A DNA stretch of 53,406 nucleotides from the NCBI RefSeq assembly GCF_000374845.1, contig NZ_KB895435.1:1-53406 (forward strand), in the 5' to 3' direction. Shown here in pieces: positions 16,144 to 23,902 of this stretch (position 1 is the stretch's first letter; every line of letters starts with the position of its first letter). This DNA comes from Paenibacillus terrigena DSM 21567 (GTDB lineage: Bacteria; Bacillota; Bacilli; Paenibacillales; Paenibacillaceae). The notes beneath the pieces are model-generated. The model had not been told where the DNA came from. It did not search any database and saw nothing but the letters and a program-made list of their open reading frames with translations. The position numbers and the translations under genes were made by a program.

Positions 16144-17238
16144 CTACAAGGTCTGAAGAGCGGATACGATATCCTGTGCAGCCTGTTCCGGCGTAAAATG
16201 CTGTCGAATGTACTGCTCAGCTGCTAAACCTTTGGCTTTGGCGGCTGGGTAATGTTCATAGACATAACGCATGAGTTCCTTTAAGTCGGAGACGGAGGCT
16301 TCTGCCCAGAGTTGATCGCTCTGATAACCATCATAATAAGCTTGAGGTTTTACGGGAATGAGTTGGTATGGAATCGGATAACTGTTATCTGCATGAAGGA
16401 AATCCGTGTGTCCACCCCATCCAGTTGCAATCACCGGTAATCCTCGCATAGCCGCCTCCAACATCGGATAACCAGCGCCTTCTCCACGGCTCGGCAGCAC
16501 AAAGGCATGACAATTCGTATATAAAGCTTCCATCTCCGCCTCGCTGCGAATGTCCAAGTCGACATAGACGGGGGCCTGTGGTTCGATGATTCGCAAGTTT
16601 TGTTTCATCGCTTCAATTTCTTGAAGTATATGGGGTGAACCTACGGTCTTGATGACAAGTGCTACCTGATCATGAGCAGAGAATGTCTCCAAGAACGCTT
16701 GAAGAAGAAGGTCGAAGCCCTTTCGTTCAATCCAGGAGAACACAGACAGAAAGCGAAATGGAGGGAGATGCTTCAGATCGTTCGGAACTTGCTCCGGACG
16801 ATCGCCCGATTCCGTCTTGATTAAGCATGGGCGAACATAGTGCAGCGGAACCCTGACGCCGGATGAACGAAATGCTTCAATATTATGACGGCTGGGCAAA
16901 AAGACCGAATTCATGTGGTTTGCCCGCTGCACCCACGCTGCTGAAATTTTCGAAGTTTCCCAATATGTAAACCCAACGGACGGATGCAGTTTTCTGCGCC
17001 ATATTTCGGGAATTTGGTGATAAATGTATACTTTGCGACCTGGTGATTTCCGTTTTGCGATCAAGTGCTGGAGCACAGCTTGCTGGGTGTGAGGTAGATC
17101 AACCGCTGGGAGTTGGGGATCAAACGCATCGACTTTCACATCGATTCCCATAGCATGCAGTGATAACACATATTGCCTGGATGCCTTGGCATATCCGGTA
17201 AAATCAAATACATTCCCAACCCAAATGATTTGCGTCAA
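16144..17238 (-). CDS. GT4-type glycosyltransferase, 364 aa
   Basis: GT-B fold glycosyltransferase. The N-terminal acceptor lobe opens with VGNVFDFTGYAKASRQ (about residues 7-22), a TGYAKA loop shared with two other GT4 domains in this window. The C-terminal donor lobe has FSWIERKGFDLLLQAF (about 190) and the E-x7-E motif in GEGAGYPMLEAAMRG (about 257-270), followed by PVIATGWGGHTDFL. It presumably adds a nucleotide-activated sugar to a surface glycan. It is followed at 72 nt by the propeller/coiled-coil gene. Confidence 0.85.
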   Translation of the reverse strand: MTQIIWVGNVFDFTGYAKASRQYVLSLHAMGIDVKVDAFDPQLPAVDLPHTQQAVLQHLIAKRKSPGRKVYIYHQIPEIWRRKLHPSVGFTYWETSKISAAWVQRANHMNSVFLPSRHNIEAFRSSGVRVPLHYVRPCLIKTESGDRPEQVPNDLKHLPPFRFLSVFSWIERKGFDLLLQAFLETFSAHDQVALVIKTVGSPHILQEIEAMKQNLRIIEPQAPVYVDLDIRSEAEMEALYTNCHAFVLPSRGEGAGYPMLEAAMRGLPVIATGWGGHTDFLHADNSYPIPYQLIPVKPQAYYDGYQSDQLWAEASVSDLKELMRYVYEHYPAAKAKGLAAEQYIRQHFTPEQAAQDIVSALQTL

Positions 17239-17302
17239 GGTGTATCCCTCCCTTCCTCAGAGTGTATTTGCCGATAGGGAGAATTAGAAGAACAACGCTA
17301 AA

Positions 17303-17337
17303 AACTCGCTGTCCGCTAGGTTAGCGTGGAGCGAGTT
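17303..17337 (-). terminator. Terminator on the minus strand
   Basis: AACTCGCT (17303-17310) pairs with AGCGAGTT (17330-17337), with an inner CCGCTA/TAGCG pair. Read on the minus strand it is followed by TTTTTAGCG, so it fits termination of the glycosyltransferase genes upstream (17360-20274). Confidence 0.65.
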
Positions 17338-17359
17338 CTCGAACATTTCCTTTCTGAAG

Positions 17360-18385
17360 TTAGGCGCCAAATTGGCGAAGCGTATGTTGCAATCGATTCA
17401 TGACCTTGGCCCAGTTGTAAGATTGAGCCGTTTCCCGTCCGTTCTTCGCGATATGCTCGGCAAATGCCCGGTCCGTTAGTACTCGGATGATGCCTCGTGC
17501 CACGCCTTCGATATCGCCTTTTTCAACCAGTACGCAATTCCACCCATCTTGGCAGAATTCCTCATTGCCTTCCGCCTTGGTGGTCACGACCGGCGCGCCG
17601 CAGGCCATCGCTTCCAGAATAGGGAGCCCGAATCCTTCATGCATAGAAGTCTGAACGAATACGCCACAATTGGCATAGAGATATGCAACGCCAGGGTCAT
17701 CTGGGCGCGAGAAATGCAGCGCAGGTATTCCAGATAGGCGAGGCCTCTCAGCGCCAAATGTCACCATGGATGCTTGCTGAACATGTCGCAATACGATTTT
17801 CATTGCTTGGACTGTTATATGGAATCCTTTTAGATGTTGACTTTTACGGCTGCAGGCTAACACGCGGAACGGGTCATAATCGTGGGTTTGATTCGGTTTA
17901 TAAATATCTTGATCTACGGCAATGGAAATGTTGGTCGCTTGTTTTTGGAACCGTTCCAATAGCTGATTTGTCGTCCAGTCCGCAATCGTCAATAAATTCA
18001 CTGGCAGTTGATAGGTATGTCTCACTTTAGCCTGCATTTCCGGTGATAGGGGATAATAGCTTTCTTCGATATCTTGCACGAGATAGAAAGGGACACCGAT
18101 GCCGCCATGGTTCGGATCGCAACTATGCCAGACAACGGGGAGGGTATTCCACCAGGTAGCGATTTTAATCGCATTCATCTGCTTTAATTCCTGCAGCATC
18201 GAAGGGTAGTTCGGGAAACTTCGAACTGAAAATTTCAACGGAAACCAGTTCGGATGCTCGTCAAGCGCGAACACATGAACTTTCATGCCGGCATCATGCA
18301 GACGGTTTGCTTGCTCGAGGACATTCTTAATGCCGCCTGCAAGACCGACTAGCTCTAGCACGTAGACAATGTCAAGTTTACTCAT
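17360..18385 (-). CDS. GT4-type glycosyltransferase, 341 aa
   Basis: GT-B enzyme with GLAGGIKNVLEQANRL (about residues 14-29) as the N-terminal glycine loop, ACSRKSQHLKGFHITVQAM (about 176) opening the donor lobe and the E-x7-E motif HEGFGLPILEAMACGAPVV (about 244-262). It differs from the TGYAKA type found in its neighbours. It starts 3 nt after the GT2 gene at 18389, so translation is likely coupled. Confidence 0.85.
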   Translation of the reverse strand: MSKLDIVYVLELVGLAGGIKNVLEQANRLHDAGMKVHVFALDEHPNWFPLKFSVRSFPNYPSMLQELKQMNAIKIATWWNTLPVVWHSCDPNHGGIGVPFYLVQDIEESYYPLSPEMQAKVRHTYQLPVNLLTIADWTTNQLLERFQKQATNISIAVDQDIYKPNQTHDYDPFRVLACSRKSQHLKGFHITVQAMKIVLRHVQQASMVTFGAERPRLSGIPALHFSRPDDPGVAYLYANCGVFVQTSMHEGFGLPILEAMACGAPVVTTKAEGNEEFCQDGWNCVLVEKGDIEGVARGIIRVLTDRAFAEHIAKNGRETAQSYNWAKVMNRLQHTLRQFGA

Positions 18386-18388
18386 CGG

Positions 18389-19144
18389 TTAGAATCGAGC
18401 CCCCATCCATTTAGACCAGAACGTTTTTTTCGACTCCATTTCCTTTCTTCGCCAGTATGGATTTTTATTGGCGGATGTCGTGCCTCGCGTCTGACCTTCC
18501 AAGTGTACGGCACTGGCAGTACCGCAGTACATGACTCGCCAGCCGTACTGCTTCGCACGGTAACACAAATCAATGTCTTCATAGGCGATGTAATATTCTT
18601 CGGACAACATGCCGATGTTCTGAATCAATTCCTTCCGGATCAGCATAAGCGCTCCCGTGACAGCATTCACATCTTCAACGGCGAGTGCAGGAGGATGATT
18701 GCTCGGAAGGAAGCGGTAACGATGATCGAAATTCCCCCTCGTCGTAGGGTAGACGCCGCCATGCTGTATCGTATGATTCGAATAGAGCAGTCTGGCACCT
18801 ACGATCCCGATCTGCGGCATCAATTGGATCGTCTGGATCATATGGCCGAGCCAGCCCGGTTCATGAAATACGATATCATTATTTACGAGAAGCACGTACT
18901 GCCCCTGTGCTTCTCGGATCCCGGCATTAACCGCAGCACTAAATCCGCTATTAGACGATTTAAGAATACACTTGATCGATACGTTATTAGCCCATTCTAG
19001 TAAAGCCTGCTGAATGTGCTTTGGACTCCCGTCATCTACAACGATTGTTTCATAAGGCGTTTCCGAGACAGTCTGGATGAAGCTTTGATAACATTGTTTC
19101 ACCAAGTCCACTTGATTGACGGTTGGGATAATGACACTGATCAT
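18389..19144 (-). CDS. GT2 family glycosyltransferase, 251 aa
   Basis: GT-A fold, inverting GT2-type enzyme with MISVIIPTVNQ at the start, VVDDGS (about residues 35-40), VNNDIVF (about 91-97) as the metal/nucleotide site in place of DxD, and YEDIDLCYRAKQYGW (about 187-201) carrying the catalytic acid region. It resembles rhamnosyltransferase-type GT2 enzymes, which would fit GDP-rhamnose synthesis nearby, but substrate cannot be read from sequence. It lies in the minus-strand run 20274-17360 with short gaps. Confidence 0.85.
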   Translation of the reverse strand: MISVIIPTVNQVDLVKQCYQSFIQTVSETPYETIVVDDGSPKHIQQALLEWANNVSIKCILKSSNSGFSAAVNAGIREAQGQYVLLVNNDIVFHEPGWLGHMIQTIQLMPQIGIVGARLLYSNHTIQHGGVYPTTRGNFDHRYRFLPSNHPPALAVEDVNAVTGALMLIRKELIQNIGMLSEEYYIAYEDIDLCYRAKQYGWRVMYCGTASAVHLEGQTRGTTSANKNPYWRRKEMESKKTFWSKWMGARF

Positions 19145-19164
19145 CTTCAGAACTCCTTCATGGG

Positions 19165-20274
19165 TTACCTTGAAATTTCACGCAACCGGTGAAGCATGTT
19201 CGCTGCGCTCTGTTTCCATGTATAACGCTGCGTAACGGTTTGTCTGCCGGCTTGTGCCTTCATCGCTGCTTCGCTTGGATGGGTATAGACATATCGTAGT
19301 AAATGCTTAAGATGATTTTTACTTGGAATGGCCCATAGTAAGCGGGGATTGATTGGATTTAAATGTACGAACCCTTGGACGTTTATTAAGTATCCGTTCG
19401 TGTCATTCAGGTAATCAAGATGGGCTGACCAATTTGTCGTAATAACAGGAAGTCCCGTCGCCATGGCTTCCATAACGGTTAGATTCCAACCTTCTCCGCG
19501 TGTTGGAAGGACATAACAGTTGGCGCTATTATAGAGTGCCGCGAGCTCTTCTTCTGTCCAACTTCGGATGGAGGAAAGCAATATGACGTGTGAAATGTCT
19601 TTAATTCCGTTTTTTGAAGCAATTTGGTTAATATAATCTTGTTGAACCGTGATTTCATCTTCCGTTGATGCGCGTGTTTTGATGACAAGGCAGATGTCTT
19701 CGGAAGCTGCGAATTCTGCGAGAAACGCGGAGATAAGCGTATCAACGCATTTGCGTTCGTCAAAAGAACAGACGCTTAGAAAAGTATAATTGCGCTGCCT
19801 TGGAATCGTTAAGGGGGCTTTGCCAGGGGCGAACATGGACGTATCCACACCGTATGGCATGACTCGAATTTTGTGCGGTAGTACTCCGCTCTTAATAAAG
19901 GATACACGGTTAAATTCGGAGGGGACCCATAGTTCATTCATCATATTGCATCTTTTGGCCCAAGTATATAGGATCCGGCTGCTTTCAAACATGGTCATGC
20001 CGATGTAATACGAATGATCTCTTCGTGTAAAATATGATGCAGGATAATGGAAGAACGAGAGATGACGTCCAGGAAGCGGGGTGTGTATTAGTGAGTTAAG
20101 AAGCGATTCCTGCTGACTGTCAAGCGGGACTCTAACAGCTTCATGATGCACTGGTGTATAACGAATCTGAACGCCGTGCTCAATCCATTCCGATATGATG
20201 TGCCGATTCGCCTTGGCATACCCTGTAGGCTCAAACATTGTCCCAATATTATTAATGAACAGTTCATTTTCCAC
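19165..20274 (-). CDS. GT4-type glycosyltransferase, 369 aa
   Basis: GT-B enzyme with NNIGTMFEPTGYAKANRH near the N-terminus (TGYAKA loop), GVDTSMFAPG as lobe linker, VCSFDERKCVDTLISAFL at the donor lobe and GEGWNLTVMEAMATGLPVITTNWSAHLDYL carrying the E-x7-E motif. I place the start at GTG 20274 because GGGAG lies 8 nt upstream; an ATG at 20352 gives 26 more residues but has no site. The 230 nt upstream, to the CmcI gene, contain no ORF. Confidence 0.8.
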   Translation of the reverse strand: MENELFINNIGTMFEPTGYAKANRHIISEWIEHGVQIRYTPVHHEAVRVPLDSQQESLLNSLIHTPLPGRHLSFFHYPASYFTRRDHSYYIGMTMFESSRILYTWAKRCNMMNELWVPSEFNRVSFIKSGVLPHKIRVMPYGVDTSMFAPGKAPLTIPRQRNYTFLSVCSFDERKCVDTLISAFLAEFAASEDICLVIKTRASTEDEITVQQDYINQIASKNGIKDISHVILLSSIRSWTEEELAALYNSANCYVLPTRGEGWNLTVMEAMATGLPVITTNWSAHLDYLNDTNGYLINVQGFVHLNPINPRLLWAIPSKNHLKHLLRYVYTHPSEAAMKAQAGRQTVTQRYTWKQSAANMLHRLREISR

Positions 20275-20507
20275 CTGACATACTCCCTGCTGTAGGAAAT
20301 GCTTTCTAAACTTGATGTTATTTACATATGTAACGATGGGATAAAAGGACACGGCACGTTGATCTAATATCTTATTTATGGATACTCATCTATTAATCAG
20401 GACTGTACCCCGGTTCCGCTGAACTATCCTCAGCTTATGAATCTCGTACAGCGGTGGGGTGCTTAACATCTGGCTGATGTCATACTGTTTCTTTACAATG
20501 GTGTCGA

Positions 20508-21128
20508 TTATTTTATTTTCTTTAAATAACCATTAGGATGCATTGTTAAAAGATGTTTCTGTCTGCTGGAATCAATAATAAAGTCCTCGCTCTGTAGTAA
20601 AAATTCTTGAACGGCTTCCATAGGACCTGGACCAAAGTCAGGTAGAACGGGGTGGCCGTTTATATTTGTATCTTCAACGATCAAATAACTACCTATTGAA
20701 ACGAGAGGATGGTAAAGGTTCATTTCATTCAATACATGTTGCTTGCTATGATCAGAATCTAGAATAACGAGTACGACATCAGTAGGAGATATTAGCTCCT
20801 TCACCTGGTTTAACATATCTTCTGAAGCGGTGTTGCCTATGAAGTAGGTAATTCTTGGATGGTCCGGAGTTTGTTCGTATTTCATAATGTCGATGGTTAT
20901 GATCTTGCCTTTATTCATCAAATCACAGATGGAAGCCAAATATAATGCGCTCCCCCCTTGGTTTGTGCCGCATTCTAATATAATGTCTGGTTGTATTTCA
21001 TATAGTATTTCCTGATATATGAACAAATCTAAGGGGCATTTAAGGACGGGTTGACCGAGCCAATAGGTTTGTCCCCAGGCCAAGCTATAATAATACTGCT
21101 TATGGAACTCATCAATGGTATTTGTCAT
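20508..21128 (-). CDS. CmcI-family methyltransferase/hydroxylase-like protein, 206 aa
   Basis: The SAM-binding motif IILECGTNQGGSALYLA (about residues 49-65) and VILDSDHSKQHVLNE (about 121-135) place it in the CmcI family (annotated as cephalosporin hydroxylase, structurally a Rossmann methyltransferase). In glycan clusters such enzymes usually methylate sugars. ATG 21128 has AAAGGAG 8 nt upstream. It is divergent from the GT2 gene at 21336. Confidence 0.8.
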   Translation of the reverse strand: MTNTIDEFHKQYYYSLAWGQTYWLGQPVLKCPLDLFIYQEILYEIQPDIILECGTNQGGSALYLASICDLMNKGKIITIDIMKYEQTPDHPRITYFIGNTASEDMLNQVKELISPTDVVLVILDSDHSKQHVLNEMNLYHPLVSIGSYLIVEDTNINGHPVLPDFGPGPMEAVQEFLLQSEDFIIDSSRQKHLLTMHPNGYLKKIK

Positions 21129-21335
21129 GACAAATTCTCCTTTACATTTTCTGGATTCTAACTCTTCCTGGTTACCAAATCGAAACAAATGATGATGCTA
21201 GAAAAGAGATTTTGTTTAGATCCATTTATATTATTCCGTCTCATTAATTTGGTTCATTGAAGATGACACATGTATAAGCGTTTAATTTAATTCATGCATA
21301 TATCGTCATATAGATAGAATGGAGGCTTTGGTAGG

Positions 21336-22145
21336 ATGAATTCATCGCTTTTTACTATAGTCATTAGTGTTATGAATCAAATGGAATCCACTAGAGAATG
21401 CGTCTCGCGTATTCGAGCCTTAGCGAGTCAACATATCCCGATCCTTATTATCGATAACGGTTCCGACTTGATTCATCAACGGGAGCTGCAATCGCTAAGC
21501 GATTACTACATTCACAATGATCATAACCTGGGGGTGATTCCGGCTATGAATCAGGCGTGGCATGTATTGCATACCCCTTACATTATGTATATGCACAATG
21601 ATATTTTTTTGATGGAATCGCAATTCAACTTACGAATTCATCGCGTGTTAAATGAAATAGGAAATATAGGTGTCGCAGGGTTTGGTGGGGGACATTCCGT
21701 CCACTGTAGCGGAGTCCGAACTTCATTTACGAGCAATTTGCTGGATGCAGAAATCCATGGGACACGTATGGTAGAAGATTATGTGCCGTCCGTTGTGCTG
21801 GATGGGATGTGTTTAATTATTCGCAGAGAACTCATTCTTGAAATGGGGGGGATCGCGCAAGAATACTCTTATCATCACTACTATGATATGGATGTGTGCC
21901 TGGAGGCAATTTATCGAGGGTATAAAGTGATTACAATCGGAATATACCACCAGCATGTGGGCACCCAAACTTCATCTAAAGCAGACTATGCAACTTGGTT
22001 GCAACAAAAGGGTACATCTGATGCGGCATTATATCAATCCAACCAATCCATATTCCGTGAAAAGTGGGGGCATAAATCTTACGTCGTTGTCGACGATTCA
22101 TTTAATTATGCCGATATACACGGGGCCATTTCCATGAAGTCATAA
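21336..22145 (+). CDS. GT2 family glycosyltransferase, 269 aa
   Basis: GT-A fold enzyme with IIDNGSDL (about residues 39-46), YMHNDIF (about 85-91) as the metal-site variant and YDMDVCLEAIYRGYKVI (about 185-201). The segment FGGGHSVHCSG near residues 111-121 is unusual for GT2 enzymes and may form part of the acceptor site. GGAGG lies upstream of ATG 21336. It stands alone on the plus strand between minus-strand genes. Confidence 0.85.
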   Translation: MNSSLFTIVISVMNQMESTRECVSRIRALASQHIPILIIDNGSDLIHQRELQSLSDYYIHNDHNLGVIPAMNQAWHVLHTPYIMYMHNDIFLMESQFNLRIHRVLNEIGNIGVAGFGGGHSVHCSGVRTSFTSNLLDAEIHGTRMVEDYVPSVVLDGMCLIIRRELILEMGGIAQEYSYHHYYDMDVCLEAIYRGYKVITIGIYHQHVGTQTSSKADYATWLQQKGTSDAALYQSNQSIFREKWGHKSYVVVDDSFNYADIHGAISMKS

Positions 22146-22179
22146 TATGGTTTCAGGTGAGCGTGCCCAATACTAAGAA

Positions 22180-22210
22180 GGGAGTAACGTTCACCATGAA
22201 CACTACTCCC
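22180..22210. terminator. Weak hairpin between convergent genes
   Basis: GGGAGTA (22180-22186) / TACTCCC (22204-22210) with inner GTTCA/TGAAC pairing; no T-run follows. Confidence 0.4.
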
Positions 22211-22261
22211 CGTTCCAGTATGAGAGACATTTTCTTCTAGATGATGAAGTCCTTTCTAACC

Positions 22262-22972
22262 TTAGTCCGAACCGAGAGGTAAAAAAAACCTTCCGTATAA
22301 TTGTAGAAACTTGTGCCTGAAATGCTCGTAACGGTCTACATCTGTGTCGTGTTCACGGTAATGGGTAATCCATGCCAACGGTTGAGATGGAACCACGACT
22401 TGATATCCATGCAATCCAAAATTAATGGCTTGGGAAGCATCATAAAAATGGAAGTCTGCAATCTGTTCATCCCAATCCATATCAACTTGCGTAACGATGA
22501 GTGCGCCATCAATCGTCTGAGCCTTTTCATAATGCAACTGAGAATCATGTAGGGTAAACAATACACTATTCCCATTGACTATGGCATAGAATTTACCGAG
22601 CAGATCTTCCCCTTCCCACCAAGTACCAGTGGCAGGGAGTTTCCTTGTGCCCGTGATGCCGATCATGCCAATCGATGTATCTTGGCGAAATATATGGATA
22701 CATTCTTCCAGGAACAGAGGGTAGTGCAGAAATGTATCTTGATGTAAGTAAACTTTGTATTTGGCGTTGCTGCTGCGCATGCCGCGATTATACCCGGAAG
22801 TCATGCTCTTGGCATTGAATATTGGAATAATCTCAATGGAGAAGCCGGCAGGAATGACTAATTGTTTTATAAAATGCACGCATTGAGAATACAACGGTTC
22901 GTCGTTAACGCATGATATAAACGCTATTTTATATGGATCTATGATGATCTCTCCTTTCCTATCATGTTCCAC
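22262..22972 (-). CDS. Glycosyltransferase family protein (Glyco_tranf_2_5 type), 236 aa
   Basis: The sequence KIAFISCVNDEPLYSQC (about residues 15-31), GYNRGMRSSNAKYKVYLHQDTFL (about 60-82) and GMIGITG (about 101-107) fit the PF13712 GT2-like group found with StrF-type proteins. The conserved YLHQD takes the place of a DxD. The start is uncertain: GTG 22972 has no good site, while AAAGGAGAG lies inside the frame just before ATC/ATA codons. The transcript from the upstream methyltransferase gene probably ends at the hairpin 22991-23026. Confidence 0.75.
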   Translation of the reverse strand: MEHDRKGEIIIDPYKIAFISCVNDEPLYSQCVHFIKQLVIPAGFSIEIIPIFNAKSMTSGYNRGMRSSNAKYKVYLHQDTFLHYPLFLEECIHIFRQDTSIGMIGITGTRKLPATGTWWEGEDLLGKFYAIVNGNSVLFTLHDSQLHYEKAQTIDGALIVTQVDMDWDEQIADFHFYDASQAINFGLHGYQVVVPSQPLAWITHYREHDTDVDRYEHFRHKFLQLYGRFFLPLGSD

Positions 22973-22990
22973 AAAGATTCGAGGTAATGA

Positions 22991-23026
22991 AACAATCCGC
23001 AGATGCTTCCATGTCTGCGGATTGTT
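22991..23026. terminator. Bidirectional terminator
   Basis: AACAATCCGCAGA (22991-23003) and TCTGCGGATTGTT (23014-23026) form a perfect 13-bp stem, with T-rich flanks on the plus strand and TTTCATTACC on the minus strand. Confidence 0.7.
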
Positions 23027-23028
23027 TT

Positions 23029-23724
23029 CTATAGATTGGATTGTCTAATAATTTCCTCAATCATTTGATTATAGTAGGTGTGAATAGAGGAACCGCTTGG
23101 AACGATGATGCCAAGACCGTGTTGCGAATGTACGCGATGAAAACGAAGATTCAGGCTAGTTTCCGAGAGGAAATCTTCTATTGCGGTTAATACTCCGTTC
23201 TTGTCGCCATATTCGTAAAGAGCATTATTTACCGTTGCATTATGTCCTCCATCGACAAGTTCGCTAATTCCCGGCATGATCCCCTTTGCCGCATTCGGTT
23301 TGCGGTATGACTCAGGAATCGATTCAGGGAAATAATACATGTCTCTTCTACCATAAGGCCATTCTGTATCGTGGAGAAATATAATAGGAAAGTTCTCTGT
23401 TTTTTCAATCTCCTTAAGTTCATGAAATACCGTGTACCAATTATGATCTCCGTCAATGAGTATCGCATCGTATGCGCCGAGTTTAGGCAAGGCTTGAAGA
23501 CTATAATCTTGTATCATTTCGAATTGGCTTCCCCATACCTGCTTCATCTGCTCAACGTCAAAAAGTGGATGGGGATCGATCGCAATTAACTTACTACCTG
23601 CCGATTGACCATATAAGAGTAGATTCGTCGTATTAAACCCCTGAGCTGAACCGATCTCCACAATCGTATTCGGTCTAGTGATTCTAAGAATCGGGCATAT
23701 GATTTCATTCCAAAAATAAATCAT
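23029..23724 (-). CDS. Class I SAM-dependent methyltransferase, 231 aa
   Basis: Methyltransf_24-type enzyme with the SAM motif TIVEIGSAQGFNTTNLLLYG (about residues 20-39), LIAIDPHP (about 46-53) and AILIDGDHNWYTVFHELKEI (about 87-106). The histidine in DGDH and the following HDTEWPYGRRD are typical of sugar or glycan methyltransferases of this group. GGAAAACG precedes the ATG. It is one of three methyltransferases in the island, each of a different family. Confidence 0.8.
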   Translation of the reverse strand: MIYFWNEIICPILRITRPNTIVEIGSAQGFNTTNLLLYGQSAGSKLIAIDPHPLFDVEQMKQVWGSQFEMIQDYSLQALPKLGAYDAILIDGDHNWYTVFHELKEIEKTENFPIIFLHDTEWPYGRRDMYYFPESIPESYRKPNAAKGIMPGISELVDGGHNATVNNALYEYGDKNGVLTAIEDFLSETSLNLRFHRVHSQHGLGIIVPSGSSIHTYYNQMIEEIIRQSNL

Positions 23725-23902
23725 CGTTTTCCTCCATTCGTAAGCTTCAAACTGAAGGCTTTCTTAAATCGTTTTGTAAGAGTATTACTTTGTTACATTA
23801 AAGTATTCATAACCATAATGGATGTGTGGGATTGTTGACCTATTTCAAATGAAGGTCAAACGCTCAATCAAAACAGTATGGCTGTTAATATATTGTATTT
23901 AA